Shown: positions 1-5,135 of the stretch, piece after piece
How positions within the stretch are numbered: position 1 is the stretch's first letter
How the letters are laid out: every line of letters starts with the position of its first letter
Assembly (NCBI GenBank): GCA_023394035.1
Contig: JAEXBK010000014.1
Coordinates: 1-7,251 of the forward strand
Direction: 5' to 3'
Source of the DNA: Bacillota bacterium
Lineage (GTDB): Bacteria > Bacillota > Clostridia > Peptostreptococcales > Anaerovoracaceae
Length of the DNA: 7,251 nucleotides
Program-made: the position numbers and the translations under genes
Notes under the pieces: generated by a model
Database searches by the model: none
The model's input: the letters and a program-made list of their open reading frames with translations, nothing else
Told to the model about the DNA's origin: nothing

Positions 1-173
1 GCTATAGGAATAGCCCCGCCCATATCGCTTTTGACTATCACCTTTTCGAGAAAATGATAGATGTTATAGTAGCTGAATACGTTCAGCGCCGCCGCCGCAA
101 CGGAAAATAATATTCCCAAATATGCGCACCACATTCTTTCCGGTGCATAATTTCTTAATTTTTTATATATCAT
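1..173 (-). CDS. ABC exporter-type transmembrane/ATPase protein, N-terminal fragment
   Basis: The reading frame starts at an ATG (173-171) and runs off the window at base 1, giving about 57 residues that begin MIYKKLRNYAPERM. A basic, amphipathic start is followed by one hydrophobic segment (about residues 15-37, rich in Ala, Leu and Phe) and then a charged turn (LEKVIVKSD). This matches the entry into the first membrane helix of ABC exporter half-transporters that carry a fused ATPase, which commonly sit next to Trep_Strep-type ECF genes in Bacillota. The start codon overlaps the stop of the upstream S-component gene in an ATGA arrangement. It has a strong ribosome-binding site (AAGGAGG, plus-strand 181-187) inside that gene, so translation is probably coupled. 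No ATPase motif is visible because the rest lies outside the window, so the family assignment rests on a short hydrophobic N-terminus plus context. Confidence 0.6.
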   Translation of the reverse strand, partial: MIYKKLRNYAPERMWCAYLGILFSVAAAALNVFSYYNIYHFLEKVIVKSDMGGAIPI

Positions 174-781
174 ATGGAAGCCTCCTTTTTAAGTTTCATC
201 TTTTCGAGGTGTTTCCGCAGAATAAGGTGCCCGAAATATATTCCGGTAGCGGCAAGAACAAAAACGACTACCCCTGCTAATAACCCCATCAGACCTGTAG
301 TATATTTTATATTTGCATCCATCTCTACCGGATCCATTCCTCTTTTTATCCAATGTTCGCGATATGCCTCAAGAAAGAAGGTTGCCGGAATAATTGCACC
401 GAACGCCTGTCCTACATGTATAATCCCGGAAGAAATAGCCATAAGCGGAATGCTCGCCTTGTTATTTCTTGACACGATGATATCCGCTATTATAGCTGAC
501 GTAACCGATGTAGCTACCCATGGCAGATATCCGCCTCCAATCAATGCAAAGGCACCCATAAGCAACGTGGTAAAAATCGTATATTCCCACATTTTCCCGA
601 TCTTTCTGTTCATGAATATCAAAATCGATCCTGAAAATAAGGCGCATACACCTGGGCTTATAGCATGACCGAAAGGACCAAGCAGTGATATAGGAATCAT
701 GCATGCCATATACACTATGAAATATACGGCAGTCAGCAGTGCTATTAGGATTATATCCTTCATCTTTATTCTATTCTTCAT
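170..781 (-). CDS. ECF transporter S component, Trep_Strep (MptD-like) family
   Basis: This 203-residue integral membrane protein has a short basic start (MKNRIKMKD), then about five to six hydrophobic segments (near residues 10-30, 40-56, 66-83, 86-103, 111-135 and 163-188) and a Lys-rich cytoplasmic tail. The overall pattern, including GPFGHAISPG (35-44), the glycine turn IGGGYLPW (81-88) and GQAFGAIIPATFF (124-136), fits the Trep_Strep family of putative substrate-binding S components of energy-coupling factor transporters; length is typical. In such systems the S protein binds a small substrate in the membrane and is toppled by the EcfT-ATPase module. The gene overlaps the upstream double-ATPase gene by 11 bp and the downstream ABC protein by 4 bp, and has a strong GGAGGAGG ribosome-binding site just before its ATG. 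The substrate cannot be read from sequence. Some related ECF systems have been tied to heme, but that is not shown here. Confidence 0.85.
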   Translation of the reverse strand: MKNRIKMKDIILIALLTAVYFIVYMACMIPISLLGPFGHAISPGVCALFSGSILIFMNRKIGKMWEYTIFTTLLMGAFALIGGGYLPWVATSVTSAIIADIIVSRNNKASIPLMAISSGIIHVGQAFGAIIPATFFLEAYREHWIKRGMDPVEMDANIKYTTGLMGLLAGVVVFVLAATGIYFGHLILRKHLEKMKLKKEASI

Positions 782-2192
782 TTTCCTCCTCCATACTTCT
801 GAAAATATCGTTCAGCTCCTCTAACGTATCTTTGTTTAACTTAAAGTCTTTCGCAATCCTTCCGTCTTTAACGAAAATTATTCTGTCGGATACTTTTCGT
901 ATAAATTCGTAATCGTGTGAAATGACGAGCACTGATTTTGATGTTCTGAGCCTGTTTATCTCGTTTACCACGAGCTCCATTGACTTTACGTCAAGACCGC
1001 TCGTCGGCTCATCGAATATAACCGTTTTTGATCTTGAGAGCGTTGCAACGGCAATCTGAAGCCTTTGCTTTTCCCCACCGCTCAGATCGAACGGATGTGT
1101 ATCTCTGTACTTCAATATTCCAAGTTTCTCTAATGCAGCACGCTTTTGTTCCTCCTCAATATTTGTATTTCCGAGTTCGAGTTCGTTTTCAACGCTCGTG
1201 CCGAAAAGCTGATAATCCGCATCCTGCATCACATAAAACGGTGTATGGTCAATCTCTACCTTTCCGCTCTCGGGCTTCAGCGATTTTGTCAGGAGCTTTG
1301 CTATAGTTGTCTTGCCTGCTCCGTTTATCCCAATCAATGCAGCCGTTTCGTTTTCATAAAGTGTAAGAGATACATCGCTCAATATCGGTGTTATACTTAC
1401 CGACTCAAGTCTTGCAGCTTCCTTTCCGCACTCATGCACATATCCAAACGAAGCCCCTTGTTCAAATAGATCAAAGCTTCTGGTGTCGTAGTCAGAATTT
1501 CTGAACGACTTTTCGCTTTCGAATATCTCAAGAGTATTGTTTCTGATAAGAAATACCCTGTCCGTTATGCCTTTCATGTAGAAAAATCTGTGATCCGCAA
1601 CCAGTATTATTTTCCCCTCTTTTTGGAGCTTTTTGATTATCCTCCTAAGGCGCATTGCATTGCCATAATCAAGATTTGCCGAAGGCTCGTCAAATATCAG
1701 AATGTCGGGATCAAGTGTCATTGACGCCGAAAGTGCCAGCAGCTGCCGCTCTCCGCTCGACAATGAATATATATCGCGATCCATTATCTTCTCTATCGGT
1801 ATCTGATTATTAATCTCATAAATGCGTTCCTTCATTTTGCTTCGATCAAAACCGTAATTTTCCATGGCAAATGCCATTTCGCTCGTACTGTTCATCGTGA
1901 AAAACTGGCTTCGTGGATTCTGAAATACAGAACCTATAGTTCTGCTTATATCGTAGATCTCCGTATTTTCATAATCCTTGCCGGCAATTATTCTTGAACC
2001 TTCGAATTCTCCTTCGGTTATAGCCGGTATAAGTCCGTTAAGAGACTTCAAAAACGTAGTCTTTCCGCTTCCGCTGTCTCCGGCAACAAGCACTACCTCG
2101 CCTTTTTTCAATGCAAAGCTGATATTTTTGATTGCCTGCTCCGTTTCACCTGCATACCTGAATGAATAGTCTTTTACTTCCATTATCGCCAT
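771..2192 (-). CDS. ECF transporter double ATP-binding subunit (two EcfA domains fused)
   Basis: This 473-residue protein carries two complete ABC ATPase domains in tandem. Domain 1 has Walker A GDSGSGKTT (38-46), a Q-loop (Q91), signature LSSGERQ (144-150), Walker B ILIFDEP (164-170) and a switch histidine (H201). Domain 2 has Walker A GINGAGKTT (288-296), signature LSGGEKQR (370-377), Walker B VIFDEP (391-396) and H426. A linker of about 45 residues (about 225-260) separates them. Both sites keep all key residues, so both should hydrolyse ATP. The fused form replaces the usual separate EcfA1/EcfA2 pair and would power the adjacent EcfT and S component. The start chosen (2192) overlaps the end of the EcfT gene by 10 bp, with a modest GGGAG upstream. 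A second in-frame ATG three codons later (MEVKDYSFRY) is an alternative start. The gene ends inside the S-component gene. Confidence 0.93.
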   Translation of the reverse strand: MAIMEVKDYSFRYAGETEQAIKNISFALKKGEVVLVAGDSGSGKTTFLKSLNGLIPAITEGEFEGSRIIAGKDYENTEIYDISRTIGSVFQNPRSQFFTMNSTSEMAFAMENYGFDRSKMKERIYEINNQIPIEKIMDRDIYSLSSGERQLLALSASMTLDPDILIFDEPSANLDYGNAMRLRRIIKKLQKEGKIILVADHRFFYMKGITDRVFLIRNNTLEIFESEKSFRNSDYDTRSFDLFEQGASFGYVHECGKEAARLESVSITPILSDVSLTLYENETAALIGINGAGKTTIAKLLTKSLKPESGKVEIDHTPFYVMQDADYQLFGTSVENELELGNTNIEEEQKRAALEKLGILKYRDTHPFDLSGGEKQRLQIAVATLSRSKTVIFDEPTSGLDVKSMELVVNEINRLRTSKSVLVISHDYEFIRKVSDRIIFVKDGRIAKDFKLNKDTLEELNDIFRSMEEENEE

Positions 2193-2851
2193 ATCATGAA
2201 CACTCCCGTTCCTGCTATAAGTATCGTGCTTAAGATATAATCATTTACCCTCATCCTTACATCAAAATACGAAGTCCTTGCAACGGGGTTTGTAATTCCT
2301 CTCGTAAGTCCTGCAGCAGTTATTTCATCGGCCAGTATTGAACAGCGAAATAGCTGAGGTACCAGAAAATATTCGAAGCTTCTGATAGGATTCCTTAACG
2401 AAAAAGGAATTCCTCTTAAGCGCATGGATTCCTTCATATATGCGAATTCTTTTTTGAATGTCGGCACATATCTTACTACTATCGCAAGCGCAATTACGAA
2501 GGATTTAGGTATGTGAAAAGGTTCGAGTGCCGAAATTATCTCACTTGAGCTGTAGTCGAGTATCAATATGCTCGCCATCATCATACACGGCATGAACTGC
2601 ATCCATATAAGGAAAAACATATTAAAAAACGGCATCGGATTTGTCGGATAAAGTGCACACATATACCATAAGCCTGAAACCAACGCATATGCAGCCGCAA
2701 ATTTTATCCCGCGCATAAGGTTTCCCGTCATTATAAGAGCAGCAAATGCAAAGGCAAGGAAAAAGAAATGCTTGAGCTCACTTCCCGGAAACATCAAAGC
2801 TACCGGAATGAGCAGATTAAACAAAAGTATTATCAAAGGATTTATTTTCAT
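2183..2851 (-). CDS. ECF transporter transmembrane subunit EcfT (CbiQ family)
   Basis: This 222-residue membrane protein is the first gene of the operon. Hydrophobic segments lie near residues 5-22, 27-43, 50-68, 75-99, 115-130 and 205-221. The cytoplasmic coupling region shows the hallmarks of the CbiQ/EcfT family: the stretch ALEPFHIPKSF (108-118), followed by RYVPTF, then two short Arg-Gly motifs, RLRGI (144-148) and LTRGI (182-186), which in characterised EcfT proteins dock into the paired ATPases. It would form the scaffold linking the double ATPase to the S component. The ATG at 2851 is preceded by AAGGAG at good spacing, and by a consensus promoter about 80 bp upstream. Its stop codon lies within the start of the ATPase gene. 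Substrate and partners beyond the operon are inferred from position. Confidence 0.88.
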   Translation of the reverse strand: MKINPLIILLFNLLIPVALMFPGSELKHFFFLAFAFAALIMTGNLMRGIKFAAAYALVSGLWYMCALYPTNPMPFFNMFFLIWMQFMPCMMMASILILDYSSSEIISALEPFHIPKSFVIALAIVVRYVPTFKKEFAYMKESMRLRGIPFSLRNPIRSFEYFLVPQLFRCSILADEITAAGLTRGITNPVARTSYFDVRMRVNDYILSTILIAGTGVFMIWR

Positions 2852-2900
2852 CGCTTCTCCTTCTTTGATCTATATATAATGCATACGATAATTAGAACAG

Positions 2901-2910
2901 CCGCATGCGG
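2901..2910. repeat. Perfect 10-bp palindrome CCGCATGCGG in the ECF leader
   Basis: CCGCATGCGG is its own reverse complement and stands out as a GC-rich island in AT-rich leader DNA, about 15-25 nt downstream of the predicted transcription start. It could be a second protein-binding site, or a very short RNA hairpin (3-bp stem with a CATG loop). Chance occurrence is also possible. Confidence 0.35.
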
Positions 2911-2917
2911 TTTCACA

Positions 2918-2954
2918 TAACTAACAGAAATATTATAGTTAGTTATTACTAACT
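2918..2954. promoter_or_regulatory. Operator: inverted repeat in the promoter spacer plus third half-site
   Basis: The plus strand reads AGTTAGT-TATT-ACTAACT at 2937-2954, with 7-bp perfect arms. The core GTTAGT/ACTAAC (2938-2953) fills 16 of the 17 bases between the -35 and -10 hexamers. A further copy of the half-site, TAACTAAC (2918-2925), forms a second inverted repeat with GTTAGTTA (2938-2945) around the -10 box and covers the predicted transcription start. Binding here would occlude RNA polymerase, so this is most simply a repressor operator. Half-site length and spacing fit a dimeric helix-turn-helix regulator such as a TetR-type protein, but the class cannot be fixed from DNA alone. 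No regulator gene is visible in the window. Confidence 0.75.
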
Positions 2955-2960
2955 TGTCAA
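2932..2960 (-). promoter_or_regulatory. Consensus sigma-A promoter of the ECF operon
   Basis: Read on the minus strand, TTGACA (2960-2955) and TATAAT (2937-2932) are both perfect matches to the housekeeping hexamers and are separated by the ideal 17 bp. The predicted start of transcription falls near 2925, giving a leader of about 75 nt to the EcfT start codon. A promoter this strong normally needs repression, and the spacer is occupied by an inverted repeat (separate entry). Confidence 0.88.
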
Positions 2961-2962
2961 CA

Positions 2963-2986
2963 GTATTTATTTCTCTTTGTAAATAC
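2963..2986. repeat. Inverted repeat GTATTT-N12-AAATAC between divergent promoters
   Basis: GTATTT (2963-2968) and AAATAC (2981-2986) form 6-bp perfect arms with a 12-bp AT-rich spacer. The element lies just upstream of the ECF -35 box and about 35 bp upstream of the likely -35 of the exporter gene, so it could serve either promoter. In AT-rich DNA such arms also arise by chance. Confidence 0.25.
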
Positions 2987-3020
2987 GATGTTCTCCTTCC
3001 GATGATCTTGCTCTTTACGC

Positions 3021-3048
3021 TTGCAAAAAATGTAATTTCCTTTAGAAT
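3021..3048 (+). promoter_or_regulatory. Probable sigma-A promoter of the LysE-family gene
   Basis: TTGCAA (3021-3026, four of six consensus bases) and TAGAAT (3043-3048, five of six) are separated by 16 bp. Transcription would begin near 3055, giving a leader of about 30 nt. This is too short for a lysine riboswitch or T-box, and none is seen. Confidence 0.5.
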
Positions 3049-3086
3049 GGTACTATATGTAATTAAGAAATATTCGGGGGATAATT

Positions 3087-3707
3087 ATGAAATATCTTAT
3101 AGACGGTCTTTTACTCGGTTTTGCTTATGTCATGCCAATAGGTGTCCAAAACCTTTTTATGATAAATACGGCTCTTACACAATCAAAAAGTCGTTCATAT
3201 CTGACGGCCTTGATAATAATGTTTTTTGATATAACGCTTGCGATTGCCTGCTTCTTCGGAATCGGTGCGATAATGTCAGCTTCCAAATGGCTTGAACTGA
3301 TCGTACTCGGAATCGGCTCCGTCATAGTCCTCTGGATAGGTTTTTCGATAGTCAAATCTAAAGGCAGCTTAGACCAAAGCACCAAGGTCGATATACCTAT
3401 CAGAAAAGTACTCGCCACGGCATGTATAGTTACATGGTTCAACCCACAGGCTTTGATAGACGGTTCGATGATGCTCGGTGCATTTAAGGCGAGCATACCT
3501 GACGGCTACAGCACATTTTTCATAATCGGGGTATGTGCCGCTTCCGCCTGCTGGTGGCTCGCGCTTGCAACAGTCATAACGCTGTTCAAGACAAAAATCA
3601 GCGAAAAGCTCCTGCGCATAATAAATATCATATGCGGAAGTGTAATCATATTCTATGGAATCAAGCTGTTCTTAAGCTTTATCGAGCTTGTACGTTCAGT
3701 ATTTTAA
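3087..3707 (+). CDS. LysE/ArgO-family amino-acid exporter
   Basis: This 206-residue polytopic membrane protein has about six hydrophobic segments (near residues 3-24, 38-62, 69-89, 106-132, 142-167 and 175-200), the usual topology and length of the LysE/RhtB superfamily. The N-terminal motif MPIGVQNLFMINTAL (16-30) parallels the PLGPQNAFVMNQG region of ArgO/LysE. TWFNPQALID (116-125) corresponds to the conserved W-x-NP-x-x-x-x-D motif in the second half, and GSVIIFYGIKLF (184-195) to the last helix. These features place it nearer LysE/ArgO (basic amino acids) than RhtB. Such proteins export amino acids using the proton motive force, though the substrate here is unproven. The ATG is preceded by a GGGGG ribosome-binding site (3076-3080). 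The gene stands alone, divergent from the ECF operon, and no LysG/ArgP-type activator gene is nearby. Confidence 0.88.
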   Translation: MKYLIDGLLLGFAYVMPIGVQNLFMINTALTQSKSRSYLTALIIMFFDITLAIACFFGIGAIMSASKWLELIVLGIGSVIVLWIGFSIVKSKGSLDQSTKVDIPIRKVLATACIVTWFNPQALIDGSMMLGAFKASIPDGYSTFFIIGVCAASACWWLALATVITLFKTKISEKLLRIINIICGSVIIFYGIKLFLSFIELVRSVF

Positions 3708-3717
3708 TTTATAAATA

Positions 3718-3759
3718 GACTGCAAATTTTAGCACTAAATTTTTAAGTCTTTATTATTT
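3718..3759 (+). terminator. Possible weak terminator after the LysE-family gene
   Basis: Ten bases after the exporter stop codon, GACT (3718-3721) pairs with AGTC (3746-3749), and AAATTTTA pairs with TAAATTT inside it with one bulge and a GCAC loop. A T-rich run (TTTATTATTT) follows. The stem is AT-rich and imperfect, so termination would be inefficient. It overlaps the 3' end of the opposing ORF6N remnant. Confidence 0.4.
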
Positions 3760-3958
3760 AGTAATCCACTGAACATAATGTGATACAATTCCGTTGATGA
3801 TTCTTCTATCTTGGTAATACTTGATATTTTATTTCCTGCATCCTTCGATGATGCTCCACAAAGATAAAAGGCTTCATTCTCTGTTCACGAATAACGTATA
3901 TTTTTTCCTTTATAGTTTTATCATCTATGATGACTATTTCTTTCTTTTCCTCTGCCAC
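3735..3958 (-). pseudogene. ORF6N-domain protein remnant with large internal deletion and frame change
   Basis: A GTG start (3958-3956) with a good GGAGG site 7 bp upstream opens 27 residues ending in TIKEKIYVIREQR. This closely resembles the start of the phage-associated ORF6N DNA-binding domain (typically IKEKIYVIRGQ-x-VMLD). The homology then stops. In a different frame, from about 3886 to the TAG at 3737-3735, the DNA encodes TENEAFYLCGASSKDAGNK and about 30 further residues. This resembles the extreme C-terminus of full-length ORF6N proteins (recalled pattern: HDRYIILDYGT-x-NE, then CGASSKDAG). Relatives are recalled as roughly 300 residues, so the middle of the gene, including most of the DNA-binding domain, appears deleted, with the join near 3880-3886. 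Reading straight through gives a 66-residue ORF (from an ATG at 4006 to 3806) whose tail is out-of-frame sequence. It is called non-functional; family recall is from memory and not searched. Confidence 0.7.
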
Positions 3959-4045
3959 AAAATGACCTCCAGCATATTCTTTTGAGTCAAGCGTTTGTTT
4001 TCCCATATATTTTAATCGGCTTACAGATGACTTCTTGCCTCAAAG

Positions 4046-4054
4046 ATTATACCA
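4046..4054 (-). promoter_or_regulatory. Extended -10 promoter element upstream of the ORF6N remnant
   Basis: On the minus strand TGGTATAAT (4054-4046) is a perfect -10 hexamer with the TG extension. No good -35 box lies 16-18 bp upstream. It would start a transcript about 80 nt before the GTG start of the remnant and is probably the old promoter of that gene. Confidence 0.4.
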
Positions 4055-4092
4055 CGCCGGCAATTAATTTACATTATTTCCCATCGAACGAC

Positions 4093-4134
4093 AAAAGCGC
4101 GGCATTGATACATCGTCAATAAGCACGCGCTCTT
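4093..4134 (-). terminator. Bulged hairpin, likely terminator of the deoB-pdp-lipid kinase operon
   Basis: A 42-nt hairpin lies about 50 bp after the lipid kinase stop codon. The outer stem pairs 4093-4101 with 4126-4134 (AGCGCG/CGCGCT core; the A·C position is a G·U wobble in the minus-strand RNA). The stem continues with GC 4102-4103/4123-4124 and ATTGA 4104-4108 with TCAAT 4116-4120, broken by small one- and two-base bulges, around a 7-nt loop. In the minus-strand RNA the 3' side runs into CUUUUGUCGUU, a short U-tract. The structure is more elaborate than a standard terminator, and the U-run is brief. Confidence 0.6.
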
Positions 4135-4183
4135 TCAATTATAGCTTTATATATTAAAATATTATTTACAAAACTCCGATTTT

Positions 4184-5122
4184 CTATTTTCTCGGCAATA
4201 TGAATCTCAGGGAATCGTCGATTACCGAAATGTCTATAGACTTTACGGTGACAATCTCGCCGTCTACGCATATGATGAAGTCATCCTGCTTGTACGGTGA
4301 AAGCTTGAGATTTCTCATACTTTTTACCGTCAGAATTTTCTCGATGCCCTTTGCATCAAGATGAGTTCCCTTTTGGTATTTAGGGAATAATCGCAGGAAT
4401 TCAGTTCTCGTAACATCATCTACGATGCCGAGATCTATTATGCCGTCATTCATCAGCGACTGCGGACATGACTTGATGCCGCCTCCGCAGTAAGAGCCGT
4501 TTGAAATCGTGCAGAGCAGCATTTCGCCTTCTTTGATGAGCTGTCCCTCCGATTCGATCCTGAGGCTCGTACCCTTTTTCTTTAGTATCATGAAGAATAT
4601 GGCAAGCAGATACGCCATTGAACCCGAAATCAAAGGCTTCGTCTTAAGTCTCGACATAAGCTCAACCACATTGCAATCAAAGCCTATGTTGAACATATTG
4701 ATGCAGTATCTCGTTTCCTCTTTTCCCTCTATTTCACCGGAGTACTTCATCACATCTATTATCTGCTCTTCCCCGTTAAGCTGCGCGGATATGCTTCTGA
4801 AATCTCCTGCATAAGGAAAATTTCTTACCGTATCGTTTCCCGTACCGACAGGTACTACACCGAGAGCTATATTGGGATGACCGTACATCCCGTTAAGCAC
4901 CTCATTTACTGTTCCGTCTCCTCCGCACGCAAAGAACCTCGCTTCCGCACCGTTAAGTGACTCTGCCGTACTTTTTGATTTCACTTCCGCATCGTGAACC
5001 GACTCCGAAAATATTATCTCACAATCAAAGCCTTCGGCCTCTGCAACCTTAAGTATCTCGTCTTTCAGCTTGATTCCTTCGCCCTGACCTGCTGCCGGAT
5101 TTATAAAAAAATAGTTCTTCAT
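4184..5122 (-). CDS. Diacylglycerol kinase-family lipid kinase (YegS/DgkB-like)
   Basis: This 312-residue soluble protein has the full set of motifs of the DAGK catalytic family. These are the N-terminal FINPAAGQG (6-14), the nucleotide-binding GGDGTVNEVLNG (67-78), PVGTGND (91-97), NIGFDCNVV (145-153), and SNGSYCGGGIKSCP (207-220) followed by NDGIIDLGIV (225-234). A C-terminal VDGE (287-290) completes the two-domain fold. Length is normal for bacterial members (about 290-320). These enzymes transfer the ATP gamma-phosphate to diacylglycerol or a related lipid. In Gram-positive bacteria DgkB recycles diacylglycerol released during lipoteichoic acid synthesis, but other lipids or BmrU-like roles are possible. 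It starts 13 bp after the pdp stop codon, with a modest AGGA site (5131-5134), so it is probably co-transcribed. A hairpin terminator follows it. Confidence 0.88.
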   Translation of the reverse strand: MKNYFFINPAAGQGEGIKLKDEILKVAEAEGFDCEIIFSESVHDAEVKSKSTAESLNGAEARFFACGGDGTVNEVLNGMYGHPNIALGVVPVGTGNDTVRNFPYAGDFRSISAQLNGEEQIIDVMKYSGEIEGKEETRYCINMFNIGFDCNVVELMSRLKTKPLISGSMAYLLAIFFMILKKKGTSLRIESEGQLIKEGEMLLCTISNGSYCGGGIKSCPQSLMNDGIIDLGIVDDVTRTEFLRLFPKYQKGTHLDAKGIEKILTVKSMRNLKLSPYKQDDFIICVDGEIVTVKSIDISVIDDSLRFILPRK

Positions 5123-5135
5123 GATGATGTTCCTG

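Noticed and set aside
174..668. Plus-strand 164-codon open frame
   Set aside because: It lies opposite the S-component gene, has no protein-family resemblance, and is explained by codon bias of the minus-strand gene.
2862..2885. Second minus-strand promoter from the TATATATAATGCAT stretch in the ECF leader
   Set aside because: The AT-rich run resembles a -10 box but has no -35 partner at proper spacing, and the perfect promoter upstream makes it unnecessary.
3049..3086. Riboswitch or T-box upstream of the LysE-family gene
   Set aside because: Only about 30 nt separate the likely transcription start from the start codon, too little for any known aptamer, and no structured conserved element is visible.
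2954..3229. Plus-strand 91-codon open frame overlapping the exporter start
   Set aside because: It covers the divergent promoter region and runs into the LysE-family gene in another frame. The LysE frame has family motifs and a ribosome-binding site.
3806..4006. Intact 66-residue minus-strand gene
   Set aside because: The ATG at 4006 has no ribosome-binding site, whereas the internal GTG at 3958 does. The last 23 or so residues read out of frame through DNA that encodes an ORF6N-like C-terminus in another frame, so a pseudogene is the better explanation.
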